From NCBI GenBank assembly GCA_947625805.1, contig CANQPT010000009.1, forward strand, positions 1-50,467: a stretch of 50,467 nt of DNA, given 5' to 3'. Shown here piece by piece: positions 17,881 through 24,823 of the stretch. Origin of the DNA: an uncultured Clostridia bacterium. GTDB lineage: Bacteria > Bacillota > Clostridia > Oscillospirales > CAG-272. A model generated the notes under the pieces. That model was not told the DNA's origin. It did not search any database and saw nothing but the letters and a program-made list of their open reading frames with translations. Each line of letters starts with the position of its first letter. The first letter of the stretch is position 1. Both the position numbers and the translations under genes were made by a program.

Positions 17881-18740
17881 GAATGTTCCTCCTTGTTTGC
17901 GAAAAATGCAACGGCGATTGCTCCGGGACCTGCGTGCGTACTGACGGTACTGCCGATCATGGTGACCGGCAGTTCGCTCAGACGTCCCTCCCAGAGCGCA
18001 CGGCTGTTGTCGATATAGCCTTTTAAGAGCGCGTCGTCAAGTCCCGAGTAGCCCAACATCGTGGGCATGGAAAAATCGATGCCGCCCTTCTTTTCGATAA
18101 ATTCGGTCAACATATTATTGCTCTGCCTTGAGCCTCTTGCTTTGCCTAATACCTTGACCTCGCCGTTCTCCACGCTGAGCACAGGCTTGATCTGCAAAAG
18201 GGTCCCCGCAATGGCGGCGGTTCTCCCCAATCGTCCTCCCCGTATGAGATATTCCAAGGTGTCCACCCGTGCGATCAGACAGACACGTTTTTTGACCCGT
18301 TCCAACTCCCTTGCGATCTCGCAGCCGGCATATCCCTGATCCTGCAGACGTTCGGCATACCGCACCAGAATGCCCTGCGCCAGTGTGACCGTGCCGCTGT
18401 CCACCACCCAAATGACTCCTCCGGCCTCCGAGGCGGCGAGCATAGCGCTTTGCGCCGTGCCGGACAGTTTGCCCGAGAGGGTGATGACGACCGCCTGATC
18501 GCCGGTTTCCACGATGGGGCGGAAAGCGTTCGCAAATTCTGTGGGCGTGATCTGGCCGGTGGTGGGAAGTTCTTTGCAATGCTCTAATTTTTCATAAAAC
18601 TCCTCTGTGGTGATGGTGACGCCGTCCAGATAGTCTTTGCCGTCGATGCGGGTCTTGAGCGGCAGAACGGTGATGTCCAGTTGCTTTGCTTCGCTTTGGG
18701 TGATGTCACAGCCCGAGTCGCTGATGATTCTTACGCTCAT
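17877..18740 (-). CDS. DegV/FakB-family fatty-acid-binding protein
   Basis: 287 residues. DegV (FakB) proteins hold one fatty acid and present it to a kinase. The N-terminal SDSGCDI motif (residues 6-12), the TTGQITPTEF segment near 60-70 (the family's TSQPSP-like loop), and the C-terminal GPGAIAVAF fit. The start at 18740 lies in an ATGA overlap with marR; longer frames lack the conserved N-terminus. No fatty-acid kinase (FakA) is visible nearby. Sharing an operon with alcohol and aldehyde dehydrogenases points to handling of acyl chains. Confidence 0.9.
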   Translation of the reverse strand: MSVRIISDSGCDITQSEAKQLDITVLPLKTRIDGKDYLDGVTITTEEFYEKLEHCKELPTTGQITPTEFANAFRPIVETGDQAVVITLSGKLSGTAQSAMLAASEAGGVIWVVDSGTVTLAQGILVRYAERLQDQGYAGCEIARELERVKKRVCLIARVDTLEYLIRGGRLGRTAAIAGTLLQIKPVLSVENGEVKVLGKARGSRQSNNMLTEFIEKKGGIDFSMPTMLGYSGLDDALLKGYIDNSRALWEGRLSELPVTMIGSTVSTHAGPGAIAVAFFANKEEHS

Positions 18741-19189
18741 TGGGGCAGTCCGTCCCGGCTGATCTGCCGCAGGTTGTCGGTAATCGTTACCAGCGCGCGG
18801 TAGAAGATCTCTCTGGTTTCTTCGGTCAGATCTTTTCCCGCGATTTCCACCGCAAGACATACGCGATTTTTGACCTGTTCGGCGATTTTCTTGCCTTGTT
18901 CGGTCAGCTTGAGCAGACCGCGCCGAAGCGATCTGTCGGAGGTGTCCTTTTGCACCAATCCCTGTTCGGTAAGATAAGAAACAGCCCGTGAAACGTCGGC
19001 CTTGTCCCTGCCGCACAGTTTGCAGAGTTGTGCGCCCGACACGCCCTCCTCAAACCTGTCAAGGGTGATAAAATAGGCGGCGTAAGGCCCTTTCAGGCCG
19101 TATTTTTCCATTTCTTCCGCGGCGATTCTGTGCCAGTGCCGCGAAATCTCGAAAATGGAATAGGAAAACAGTTCAAATCGTTCTACCAT
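18737..19189 (-). CDS. MarR-family transcriptional regulator
   Basis: 150 residues. The winged helix-turn-helix is in the middle: GVSGAQLCKLCGRDKADVSRAVSYLTEQGLVQKD, then a wing with arginines (DRSLRRGLLKLTEQGKKIAEQV). First gene of the operon. An 18-bp palindrome overlapping the -35 box of its own promoter is the likely operator, so autorepression with release by a small hydrophobic ligand is plausible. It recalls FabT-type MarR proteins that sense acyl chains, but that is inference from the DegV neighbour. Confidence 0.9.
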   Translation of the reverse strand: MVERFELFSYSIFEISRHWHRIAAEEMEKYGLKGPYAAYFITLDRFEEGVSGAQLCKLCGRDKADVSRAVSYLTEQGLVQKDTSDRSLRRGLLKLTEQGKKIAEQVKNRVCLAVEIAGKDLTEETREIFYRALVTITDNLRQISRDGLPQ

Positions 19190-19217
19190 ATGTTCGCTCC
19201 TTTGTTTTGATGAATTT

Positions 19218-19249
19218 ATTATACATCATAATTGTTGATAAATCAACAA
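19218..19249 (-). promoter_or_regulatory. marR operon promoter with palindromic operator
   Basis: Minus strand TTGATT (19246-19241), a 17-bp spacer, and TATAAT (19223-19218). The palindrome TTGTTGAT-AA-ATCAACAA (19232-19249) covers the -35 element, the ideal place for a MarR dimer to block RNA polymerase. Confidence 0.82.
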
Positions 19250-19293
19250 AAATTTGAAAAAAAGGAATTTTATTGTTTTTTCTCTGTTAAAAC

Positions 19294-19322
19294 TTGACAA
19301 AAAGGCCCGGTTATAGTATAAT
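19294..19322 (+). promoter_or_regulatory. Promoter of rpsF-ssb-rpsR
   Basis: Consensus TTGACA (19294-19299), a 17-bp spacer, and TATAAT (19317-19322), divergent from the marR promoter. The leader to rpsF is about 70 nt. Confidence 0.9.
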
Positions 19323-19400
19323 ACTTACGTATGTTTATCGCATACGGAAACTCTTTGCCGCGCAGGTCGCGGCCTTATGTCCACAGGGAGGTGTAAAACT

Positions 19401-19697
19401 ATGGCAAAGATCAACGCAACCTATGAAACGATTTTCGTGATCGACACCCAACTCGGCGACGAGGGCATTCAGTCGATGACAGAGAAGTTTACTTCTTTGA
19501 TCGCTTCAAACGGTGAGGTGACCGAGGTCAGTGAGTGGGGCAAGAAGCGTCTTGCATATCCCATCAACGATTTGACCGAGGGCTATTATGTGTTTGTGAA
19601 GTTTACGGCCGCCGGCGAATTTGTCGCTGAACTCGAGCGTATCTATCATATCACAGAAGGCATTCTTCGTTCGATTGTCGTCAGAACGGAAGCGTAA
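19401..19697 (+). CDS. rpsF: 30S ribosomal protein S6
   Basis: 98 residues. Binds the central domain of 16S rRNA as a dimer with S18. Conserved: YETIFVIDTQL at the N-terminus and WGKKRLAYPINDLTEGYYVFVKF in the middle. The start at 19401 follows GGGAGGTG. First gene of the classic rpsF-ssb-rpsR operon. Confidence 0.97.
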   Translation: MAKINATYETIFVIDTQLGDEGIQSMTEKFTSLIASNGEVTEVSEWGKKRLAYPINDLTEGYYVFVKFTAAGEFVAELERIYHITEGILRSIVVRTEA

Positions 19698-19713
19698 ACG
19701 AAAGGAGTTTGAA

Positions 19714-20175
19714 ATGGCAAATTTTAATCTCAACAAGGCGATTTTAGGCGGCCGCTTAACGGGCGATCCCGAACTTCGTCAGACAGGCACCGGCACTCCG
19801 GTCACGTCGTTTACCGTGGCCATCAACCGCAGATATTCTTCGTCGCAGAACACGGAAAACGGGCAGAACGCCGACTTCATCAACGTTGTCGCCTGGAGAG
19901 AACGCGCCGAGTTTGTCTGCAAGTATTTCAAGAAGGGCAGTTCGATCTGCGTGATCGGATCGATCCAAACCAGAAAATGGACCGACAACAGCGGCCAGAA
20001 TCGATATGCCACGGAGGTTGTTGCCGACGAGATCAATTTTGTCGACAGCAAGAGCGAGAGCCCGATGGCGTCTGCTTACACGCCTGAGAGTTACGCCGCT
20101 CCGTCCTTCTCTTCAAACGCAGATGAAGCGCCGAAATTTGAAGATGTTTCAAACGAGGACGATCTGCCGTTCTGA
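19714..20175 (+). CDS. ssb: Single-stranded DNA-binding protein
   Basis: 153 residues. N-terminal OB fold (NKAILGGRLTGDPELRQTGTGTPVTSFTVAINR, FINVVAWRERAEFVCKYFKKGSSI), a Ser/Ala-rich linker, and the acidic tip DDLPF that recruits repair and replication partners. The start at 19714 follows AAAGGAG. Position between rpsF and rpsR is conserved in Firmicutes. Confidence 0.97.
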   Translation: MANFNLNKAILGGRLTGDPELRQTGTGTPVTSFTVAINRRYSSSQNTENGQNADFINVVAWRERAEFVCKYFKKGSSICVIGSIQTRKWTDNSGQNRYATEVVADEINFVDSKSESPMASAYTPESYAAPSFSSNADEAPKFEDVSNEDDLPF

Positions 20176-20212
20176 GAGAGCAGAGTAAGATTAACAGGAG
20201 GATTATTACATT

Positions 20213-20596
20213 ATGGATAACGAAACCGTACAGTCCGAAGTGACCGAAACCGTCCAAGAGGCGGCTGAGGCTGCACCCGCAGTGGAAACGGAAGTCGTCG
20301 AAGCGGCTCCGGAAGATACGTCGGCGCCGGCACAAGAGGAAGCCCCCTCTCAGGAGAGGAAGCCCTATCGTCAGAACAACGGCCGCGGCAGAAGAAGAAA
20401 GGTATGCCTTTTCTGCACCGAAAAGACCGCTGTGATCGACTATAAGGATCCGGTCAGACTGCGCAAGTTTATCAGCGAGCGCGGTAAGATCCTGCCTCGC
20501 AGAGTTTCGGGCACCTGCGCAAAGCATCAGAGAGAACTCACCATCGCCATCAAGCGTGCGCGTGTGCTTGCTCTGCTGCCCTACGTCGCAGACTGA
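20213..20596 (+). CDS. rpsR: 30S ribosomal protein S18 with long acidic N-terminal extension
   Basis: 127 residues, where most S18 proteins have 70-90. Residues 1-48 or so are Glu/Ala/Val/Pro-rich and low in complexity, then a basic patch (GRGRRRK) leads into the normal S18 core ([33 protein letters not shown]). The core keeps CxxC plus a later C-x2-H (GTCAKH), which suggests the zinc-binding form of S18. The start follows AGGAGG and no equally good internal start exists, so the extension is probably made. Its function is unknown. Confidence 0.93.
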   Translation: MDNETVQSEVTETVQEAAEAAPAVETEVVEAAPEDTSAPAQEEAPSQERKPYRQNNGRGRRRKVCLFCTEKTAVIDYKDPVRLRKFISERGKILPRRVSGTCAKHQRELTIAIKRARVLALLPYVAD

Positions 20597-20605
20597 AGAA
20601 CAACG

Positions 20606-20640
20606 AAAAAACAGCGCGGCTGTGTGCCGTGCTGTTTTTT
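20606..20640. terminator. Terminator between rpsR and thiT
   Basis: An inverted repeat (AAAACAGCGCGGC with GCCGTGCTGTTTT) with A and T runs, sited between two convergent genes, so it can serve both. Confidence 0.88.
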
Positions 20641-20656
20641 ATGGTTTCGGAAAGGC

Positions 20657-21472
20657 TTATGCCGCGCTTTTCTTCAGCGATGCGCGGATGAAAAGGAGCG
20701 CCGCGACCGCGATCACGCAGATTGCGCTGACAATGATGAGCGAAGCCCACTCGACGTTTGCGATCTGTGCGAAGTTGAACTCGCCGGTTTCGGCATCCTG
20801 CAGCTGCGAGAAGATCAGCGAGGTGTCGACAATCAGACCGCCGATGACCACAAGGCCGGATGCCGCGCCCAAAAGCGACGCCTCGAAACCGCCCGCCTGC
20901 TCCTTGCGCAGTCTTGCCGGTTGGACGGCGCGCAGGTCGACGGTCGAGCCGATGTAGATTGCAACCAAAACGGTGATGATCATCTCCGGCAGCATATAGG
21001 TTGCATTGTAAATGAACGAGTAGGTCAAAGCCGCGGCGGTCGGAATGGAAATTCCCGCCCAGACGGTCGCACCCGAGACGACGTGGCAGGCGTAGCGCAG
21101 CAGGCATACCAAAATCGAGCCGAGCGCCAGCGCCGCCGCCTGATTTTTGACCGGTTTGCGGAAAATGCCTCCCAGACCGCACACAAGAAAGGCCACGACG
21201 TAATCGAGCAGAATGACCGCGAGAATGCTCTGCCAGGTGGTCACCCAGGACAGGGTGTTTAATCCCAGAAGCTGTTGGATCACTCCGAAGATCATCCCGG
21301 ATACCAGACCGTAGCTTAAACCCCAGCGGTAGGAGATGACGATGACCGGAAACATACTCGCGATCGTGACCGAACCGCCATAGGGCAGGTCGAACAGTTT
21401 GACCATGCTCAGGATTACGCCAAAGGCAATGAGGATCGCGCTCTCGGCGAGCGCACGGGTTTTGTTGTTCAT
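20657..21472 (-). CDS. thiT: Thiamine ECF transporter S component ThiT, extended
   Basis: 271 residues. ThiT is the membrane subunit that captures thiamine for an energy-coupling-factor transporter; the shared ATPase subunits are elsewhere. The start at 21472 follows AGGAGG by 9 nt. The N-terminal ~190 residues carry the ThiT core with six hydrophobic helices (ILIAFGVILSMVKLFDLPYGGSVTI, SYRWGLSYGLVSGMIFG). The known family is about 180-200 residues; here a further ~75 residues hold a cytoplasmic linker and two more hydrophobic helices. The upstream TPP riboswitch supports thiamine as substrate. Confidence 0.9.
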   Translation of the reverse strand: MNNKTRALAESAILIAFGVILSMVKLFDLPYGGSVTIASMFPVIVISYRWGLSYGLVSGMIFGVIQQLLGLNTLSWVTTWQSILAVILLDYVVAFLVCGLGGIFRKPVKNQAAALALGSILVCLLRYACHVVSGATVWAGISIPTAAALTYSFIYNATYMLPEMIITVLVAIYIGSTVDLRAVQPARLRKEQAGGFEASLLGAASGLVVIGGLIVDTSLIFSQLQDAETGEFNFAQIANVEWASLIIVSAICVIAVAALLFIRASLKKSAA

Positions 21473-21491
21473 AAAAAACAACCTCCTTATG

Positions 21492-21521
21492 AAAAATTAC
21501 CGCCTATAATCCGAGCGGTAA
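21492..21521 (-). terminator. Riboswitch-controlled terminator upstream of thiT
   Basis: On the minus strand TTACCGC (21521-21515) pairs with GCGGTAA (21503-21497), followed by TTTTT (21496-21492), just ahead of the thiT ribosome site. It fits transcriptional OFF control by the TPP aptamer. Confidence 0.8.
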
Positions 21522-21540
21522 CAAAGAAGGTATGGCTTAA

Positions 21541-21622
21541 TCTCCCTACGCCGGCATTATCCGTATCAGGTGAAAGGGTTCGAAGCGTCGCTTCATCTCA
21601 GCCCCAAAAGGGCACCCCTGAT
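21541..21622 (-). promoter_or_regulatory. TPP riboswitch (THI element)
   Basis: Minus strand shows the canonical core: CAGGGGTGCCC at the 5' side, GGCTGAGATGA, and CCTTTCACCTGATACGGATAATGCC near the 3' side, closing with GTAGGGA. It binds thiamine pyrophosphate. Placement before thiT and the terminator at 21492-21521 indicate repression of thiamine uptake when TPP is abundant. Confidence 0.97.
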
Positions 21623-21641
21623 TATATGCGGTTGTAAACGT

Positions 21642-21670
21642 ATTATAGCGCATTTTGAGGTTTTTGTCAA
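21642..21670 (-). promoter_or_regulatory. thiT promoter
   Basis: Minus strand TTGACA (21670-21665), a 17-bp spacer, and TATAAT (21647-21642), which starts the transcript about 12 nt before the aptamer. Confidence 0.9.
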
Positions 21671-21672
21671 GG

Positions 21673-21701
21673 TTGACAATGACCGCGTCTTTTGCTATAA
21701 T
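21673..21701 (+). promoter_or_regulatory. holB promoter, giving a probably leaderless mRNA
   Basis: TTGACA (21673-21678), a 17-bp spacer, and TATAAT (21696-21701). The expected start point, about 7 nt after the -10 box, falls on the holB ATG at 21708. Its -35 box is only 2 bp from the -35 box of the divergent thiT promoter. Confidence 0.85.
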
Positions 21702-21707
21702 GTATGC

Positions 21708-22682
21708 ATGGATTATTTCGCGGGCATATACGGCAATCAGACGGCAAAGGACACGCTTGGACGTGCGGCAAAGACCGGTACGTTTGCACACGCCTATATT
21801 CTCGAGGGAGTGCCGGGCAGCGGACGCTTTTCCCTTGCGCGGGCGGCGCTGTGTACGCTTGCGGGAAATGAACAGGATGCAGACCGGATCGCCCGCGGTA
21901 TTGCGCCGGACGTCAGTGTGATTTCCGTACCGGAGGGCAAAAGCACTATTACGGTAGATCAGATCCGCACATTGCGCTCCGAGGCGTATCTTGCGCCGCA
22001 TGAGCTGCCTTTCAAGGCATTTGTGATCGAGGACGCCCACCGCATGAATGAGCCGGCACAGAACGCACTGCTCAAACTGCTGGAGGAGCCGCCGGCGGGA
22101 GTTTACTTTTTTCTCTTATGTGAGCCGGGCAGTCGTCTGCTGCCCACTGTCAGTTCCCGTGCGCCGACCCTGCATACCGAGCGGTTGGCCCCGGAGTCTA
22201 TGGACAAGGCGCTTTGTGCGCTGGACGCCCGTGCTCTGCGGTTCAAACAGGACAAACCGGAGGAGTACGCTTATCTTTTGTCCCACTGCGAGGGCAGTAT
22301 CGGGCGTGCTCTTGCCGCCATTGAGAGCGGCGAGCAGGATATCCTGTACGGGACGGTGATTGGTCTTTTGGAGCTTTTGCGTGGAGCCGATAAGGCGGCG
22401 CTGTTATTGTACGAAAAGCAGCTGCCGGACAAGCGTGAGAACTTTTGTGAGTTCCTTTTGCACCTGTCCGAAGCCTTGCGGGATATTCTCATTTTGAAAA
22501 AGGGCGGGGAGCAGACGTTGTTTTTCCGCCATGCGGAAGAGGTCGGCGAATATTGCTTTGCTTTTTCCGAGCGTGCCCTTTCGGATAAAATACAGGTTTG
22601 CCTTGATTATACCGAACAACTGGAATACAACGTCAATCTCAGACTCGCACGTGTTCGTTTGCTTGAGGCGCTTTGGGGGTAA
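21708..22682 (+). CDS. holB: DNA polymerase III delta' subunit
   Basis: 324 residues, a clamp-loader subunit with a RecA-like AAA fold. The N-terminus is DYFAGIYGNQTAKDTLGRA. The P-loop-like GVPGSGRFS has Arg in place of the catalytic Lys, in line with delta' being ATPase-inactive. The sensor region includes VIEDAHRMNEPAQNALLKLLEEPP and the SRAPT motif that supplies the arginine finger. No zinc-binding Cys cluster is seen. There is no ribosome site; the start sits at the predicted transcription start. It is followed 3 bp later by yaaT, as in many Firmicutes. Confidence 0.92.
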   Translation: MDYFAGIYGNQTAKDTLGRAAKTGTFAHAYILEGVPGSGRFSLARAALCTLAGNEQDADRIARGIAPDVSVISVPEGKSTITVDQIRTLRSEAYLAPHELPFKAFVIEDAHRMNEPAQNALLKLLEEPPAGVYFFLLCEPGSRLLPTVSSRAPTLHTERLAPESMDKALCALDARALRFKQDKPEEYAYLLSHCEGSIGRALAAIESGEQDILYGTVIGLLELLRGADKAALLLYEKQLPDKRENFCEFLLHLSEALRDILILKKGGEQTLFFRHAEEVGEYCFAFSERALSDKIQVCLDYTEQLEYNVNLRLARVRLLEALWG

Positions 22683-22685
22683 AAC

Positions 22686-23762
22686 ATGGAAGAGAATAGG
22701 ATAGAAGAAGAAAATAAACCGGAAGAGGCGGCGGAAGAGCAGCCTATGCCCGAGTCGGTAGAGGTCATCGGTGTGCAGTTCCGCGTAAGCGGTAAGGTAT
22801 ACTATTTTGCGCCGGGCGACGTGCAGTATGCCGCCAATACCTACGCGGTGGTGGAGACCGCCCGCGGACAGGAATACGGCAGAGTGGCGATGGCAAACAC
22901 GGTTGTGCCCGGCTCCGAGGTGGTGCCTCCCCTGCGAAAAGCGCTGCGTCCCGCTACCGAGAACGACACCCGCCGGCACGAGGAGAACGCCAGAAAGGAG
23001 CAGGAGGCTTTTGCCATTTGTGCCGAGCAGATTGCGCGTCACGGGCTGGAGATGAAACTGCTGGACGCGGAATATACCTTCGACAATTCCAAACTGCTCT
23101 TTTATTTCTCCGCCGAAGGGCGTGTGGATTTCCGCGAACTGGTCAAGGATCTTGCATCTATTTTCCGTACCCGTATCGATCTGCGTCAGGTCGGCATTCG
23201 GGACGAAACAAAGATGATCGGCGGTTTAGGTGTGTGCGGACGTCCGTTCTGCTGCAGTACCTTTTTGCCGGATTTTGCTCACGTGACCATTAAGATGGCA
23301 AAGGAGCAGAATCTCTCGCTCAATTCTACGAAAATCTCGGGCGGCTGCGGCAGGCTGATGTGTTGTCTGCGCTTTGAGCATGAAACCTACGAGGAGGCGG
23401 TCAGGCAAATGCCCCGCAACGGCTCGGCCGTCAAAACGCCCGACGGAGAGGGCACGGTGGTGGAAACACAGCCGCTGGCGCGCCTTGTGCGTGTGCGTAT
23501 GGCCGACGATCCAACCAAGATCCGCTGCTGGGCGCTGGAGGAGTTAGGCGATAAACCGGCCGCCAGGCGCGTTCCTGCCGACCCGGAGAAGATCTGGGAG
23601 GGCAAACCGCAGGGAGAGCAAAAGAAACAAAATCCCCAAAAGAGCGCTCCTGCCGAGGAGCAAAAAGGCCCGCAGAACGAGCGAAAAAAGGCCCGTCTGC
23701 CGCGTCGGCATCGCGGCAAGCAGAGGGGAAGTCAACAGGACAAAAAAACACAAGAAAAATAA
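22686..23762 (+). CDS. ricT: RicT/YaaT-like PSP1-domain protein
   Basis: 358 residues. In Bacillus, RicT (YaaT) joins RicA and RicF in an iron-sulfur complex that stimulates RNA maturation by RNase Y and affects sporulation. The PSP1 domain spans about residues 25-270, with DLRQVGIRDETKMIGGLG followed by a Cys set (VCGRPFCCSTF, GCGRLMCCLRF) suited to [4Fe-4S] binding. Residues 1-22 are acidic. Residues about 290-358 form a Lys/Glu/Gln-rich, probably unstructured tail not needed by the family core. Linked to holB as in B. subtilis. Confidence 0.92.
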   Translation: MEENRIEEENKPEEAAEEQPMPESVEVIGVQFRVSGKVYYFAPGDVQYAANTYAVVETARGQEYGRVAMANTVVPGSEVVPPLRKALRPATENDTRRHEENARKEQEAFAICAEQIARHGLEMKLLDAEYTFDNSKLLFYFSAEGRVDFRELVKDLASIFRTRIDLRQVGIRDETKMIGGLGVCGRPFCCSTFLPDFAHVTIKMAKEQNLSLNSTKISGGCGRLMCCLRFEHETYEEAVRQMPRNGSAVKTPDGEGTVVETQPLARLVRVRMADDPTKIRCWALEELGDKPAARRVPADPEKIWEGKPQGEQKKQNPQKSAPAEEQKGPQNERKKARLPRRHRGKQRGSQQDKKTQEK

Positions 23763-23776
23763 TTTTAGAAAAAGAA

Positions 23777-23805
23777 TTGCATTTTTCGCGCTGTTGTGAT
23801 ACAAT
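23777..23805 (+). promoter_or_regulatory. Ferredoxin promoter
   Basis: TTGCAT (23777-23782), a 17-bp spacer, and TACAAT (23800-23805); leader of about 48 nt. Confidence 0.8.
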
Positions 23806-23859
23806 ATTCACGCAAATACGGGGAAAACCCCATAAAATATCTTTTGGAGGTACATAAGA

Positions 23860-24030
23860 ATGGCTTACAAAATCAGCGACGAGTGCATCGCTTGCGGTGC
23901 ATGTGCAGAGCAGTGCCCGGTTGGTGCGATCAGCGAGGGCGATGGTAAGTACGAAATCAATGCAGACGAGTGCATTGAGTGCGGCGCTTGCGCAGATACC
24001 TGTCCCGTGAACGCTCCCGCGGCAGAGTAA
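23860..24030 (+). CDS. 2[4Fe-4S] ferredoxin, clostridial type
   Basis: 56 residues, a soluble low-potential electron carrier. Two CxxCxxCxxxCP motifs are complete: CIACGACAEQCP near residues 9-20 and CIECGACADTCP near 38-49, each providing three ligands to one cluster and one to the other. The start follows TTGGAGG. Monocistronic with its own promoter and terminator, typical of highly expressed ferredoxins in anaerobes with pyruvate:ferredoxin oxidoreductase or hydrogenase metabolism. Confidence 0.96.
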   Translation: MAYKISDECIACGACAEQCPVGAISEGDGKYEINADECIECGACADTCPVNAPAAE

Positions 24031-24045
24031 TACGGATACAAATTC

Positions 24046-24075
24046 GGGCAAGCCTACCGCTTGCCCCTATTTTTC
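24046..24075 (+). terminator. Terminator after ferredoxin
   Basis: A perfect 8-bp stem (GGGCAAGC 24046-24053, GCTTGCCC 24059-24066) with a 5-nt loop and a T-rich tail. The next gene starts only 17 bp after the stem and must rely on read-through or an unseen promoter. Confidence 0.85.
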
Positions 24076-24082
24076 TTTTACC

Positions 24083-24823
24083 ATGGAACGCCTTGACCGC
24101 ATCAACGGAAATCTTGTGCTCACGCAAAAGCGTGCCGGACTGTGCTACGGAACCGACGCGCTGTTGCTTGCCGCCTATATGCGCGGACGGAAAAATGGGC
24201 GGGCAGTGGAACTGGGCGCGGGCACGGGCGTGGTATCCCTGCTTGCCGCCTCACACGCCAAATACGCGCATTTTTACGCGGTTGAGGTGCAGAGCGAATA
24301 TGCGGACCTTTGCGCGCGCAACGTGCACGCAAACGGCATGGATGGCCTTATCACGACCGTTCATGCGGATGTGCGGGAACTCCGTGCCGAACAGATCAGC
24401 GCAGAGGCGGACGCGGTCTATGCCAACCCGCCCTATCTGCGCCTGCAGGCCGGATCGCGCAATTTGGACGACGGCAAGTATATCGCCCGGCACGAGGTCT
24501 ACGGAACGATCGGGGATTTCTGCGAGGCGGCTCGCCGCCTGCTCAAGCACGGCGGTCTGTTTTACGCGGTCTATCGGCCGGATCGCCTGTGTGATCTTTT
24601 GACCGCTATGCGCTTTGCCGGCCTTGAGCCCAAGCGCATGACCTTTGTGCACGACAGTCCTGCTCACCCGCCGTGTCTTTTGCTTGTGGAAGCCAAAAAG
24701 GGCGGAGCAAGCGGGTGTGCGCTCACCAAGCCGCTGTTCTTGCGGGAAAACGGTCTGCCGACCGCAGACGCACGCTATATTGAGGAGAACGGAAGTTTTG
24801 GAGATGGATACGGAAAAAAATAA
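24083..24823 (+). CDS. TrmN6-like tRNA (adenine37-N6)-methyltransferase
   Basis: 246 residues, class I AdoMet methyltransferase of the YfiC/TrmN6 group. N-terminus ERLDRINGNLVLTQKRAGLCYGTDALLLAAY is diagnostic. Motif I is VELGAGTGVVSLLAA and the catalytic NPPY is near residues 115-118. In E. coli the homologue modifies A37 of tRNA-Val; the exact target here is assumed. Overlaps rsmI by 20 bp; the trmN6-rsmI pair is a common Firmicutes neighbourhood. Confidence 0.9.
   Translation: MERLDRINGNLVLTQKRAGLCYGTDALLLAAYMRGRKNGRAVELGAGTGVVSLLAASHAKYAHFYAVEVQSEYADLCARNVHANGMDGLITTVHADVRELRAEQISAEADAVYANPPYLRLQAGSRNLDDGKYIARHEVYGTIGDFCEAARRLLKHGGLFYAVYRPDRLCDLLTAMRFAGLEPKRMTFVHDSPAHPPCLLLVEAKKGGASGCALTKPLFLRENGLPTADARYIEENGSFGDGYGKK

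Noticed and set aside
18741-19016. Longer N-terminus for the DegV protein
   Set aside because: It would run antiframe through marR and add residues not found in the family; the ATGA overlap marks the start.
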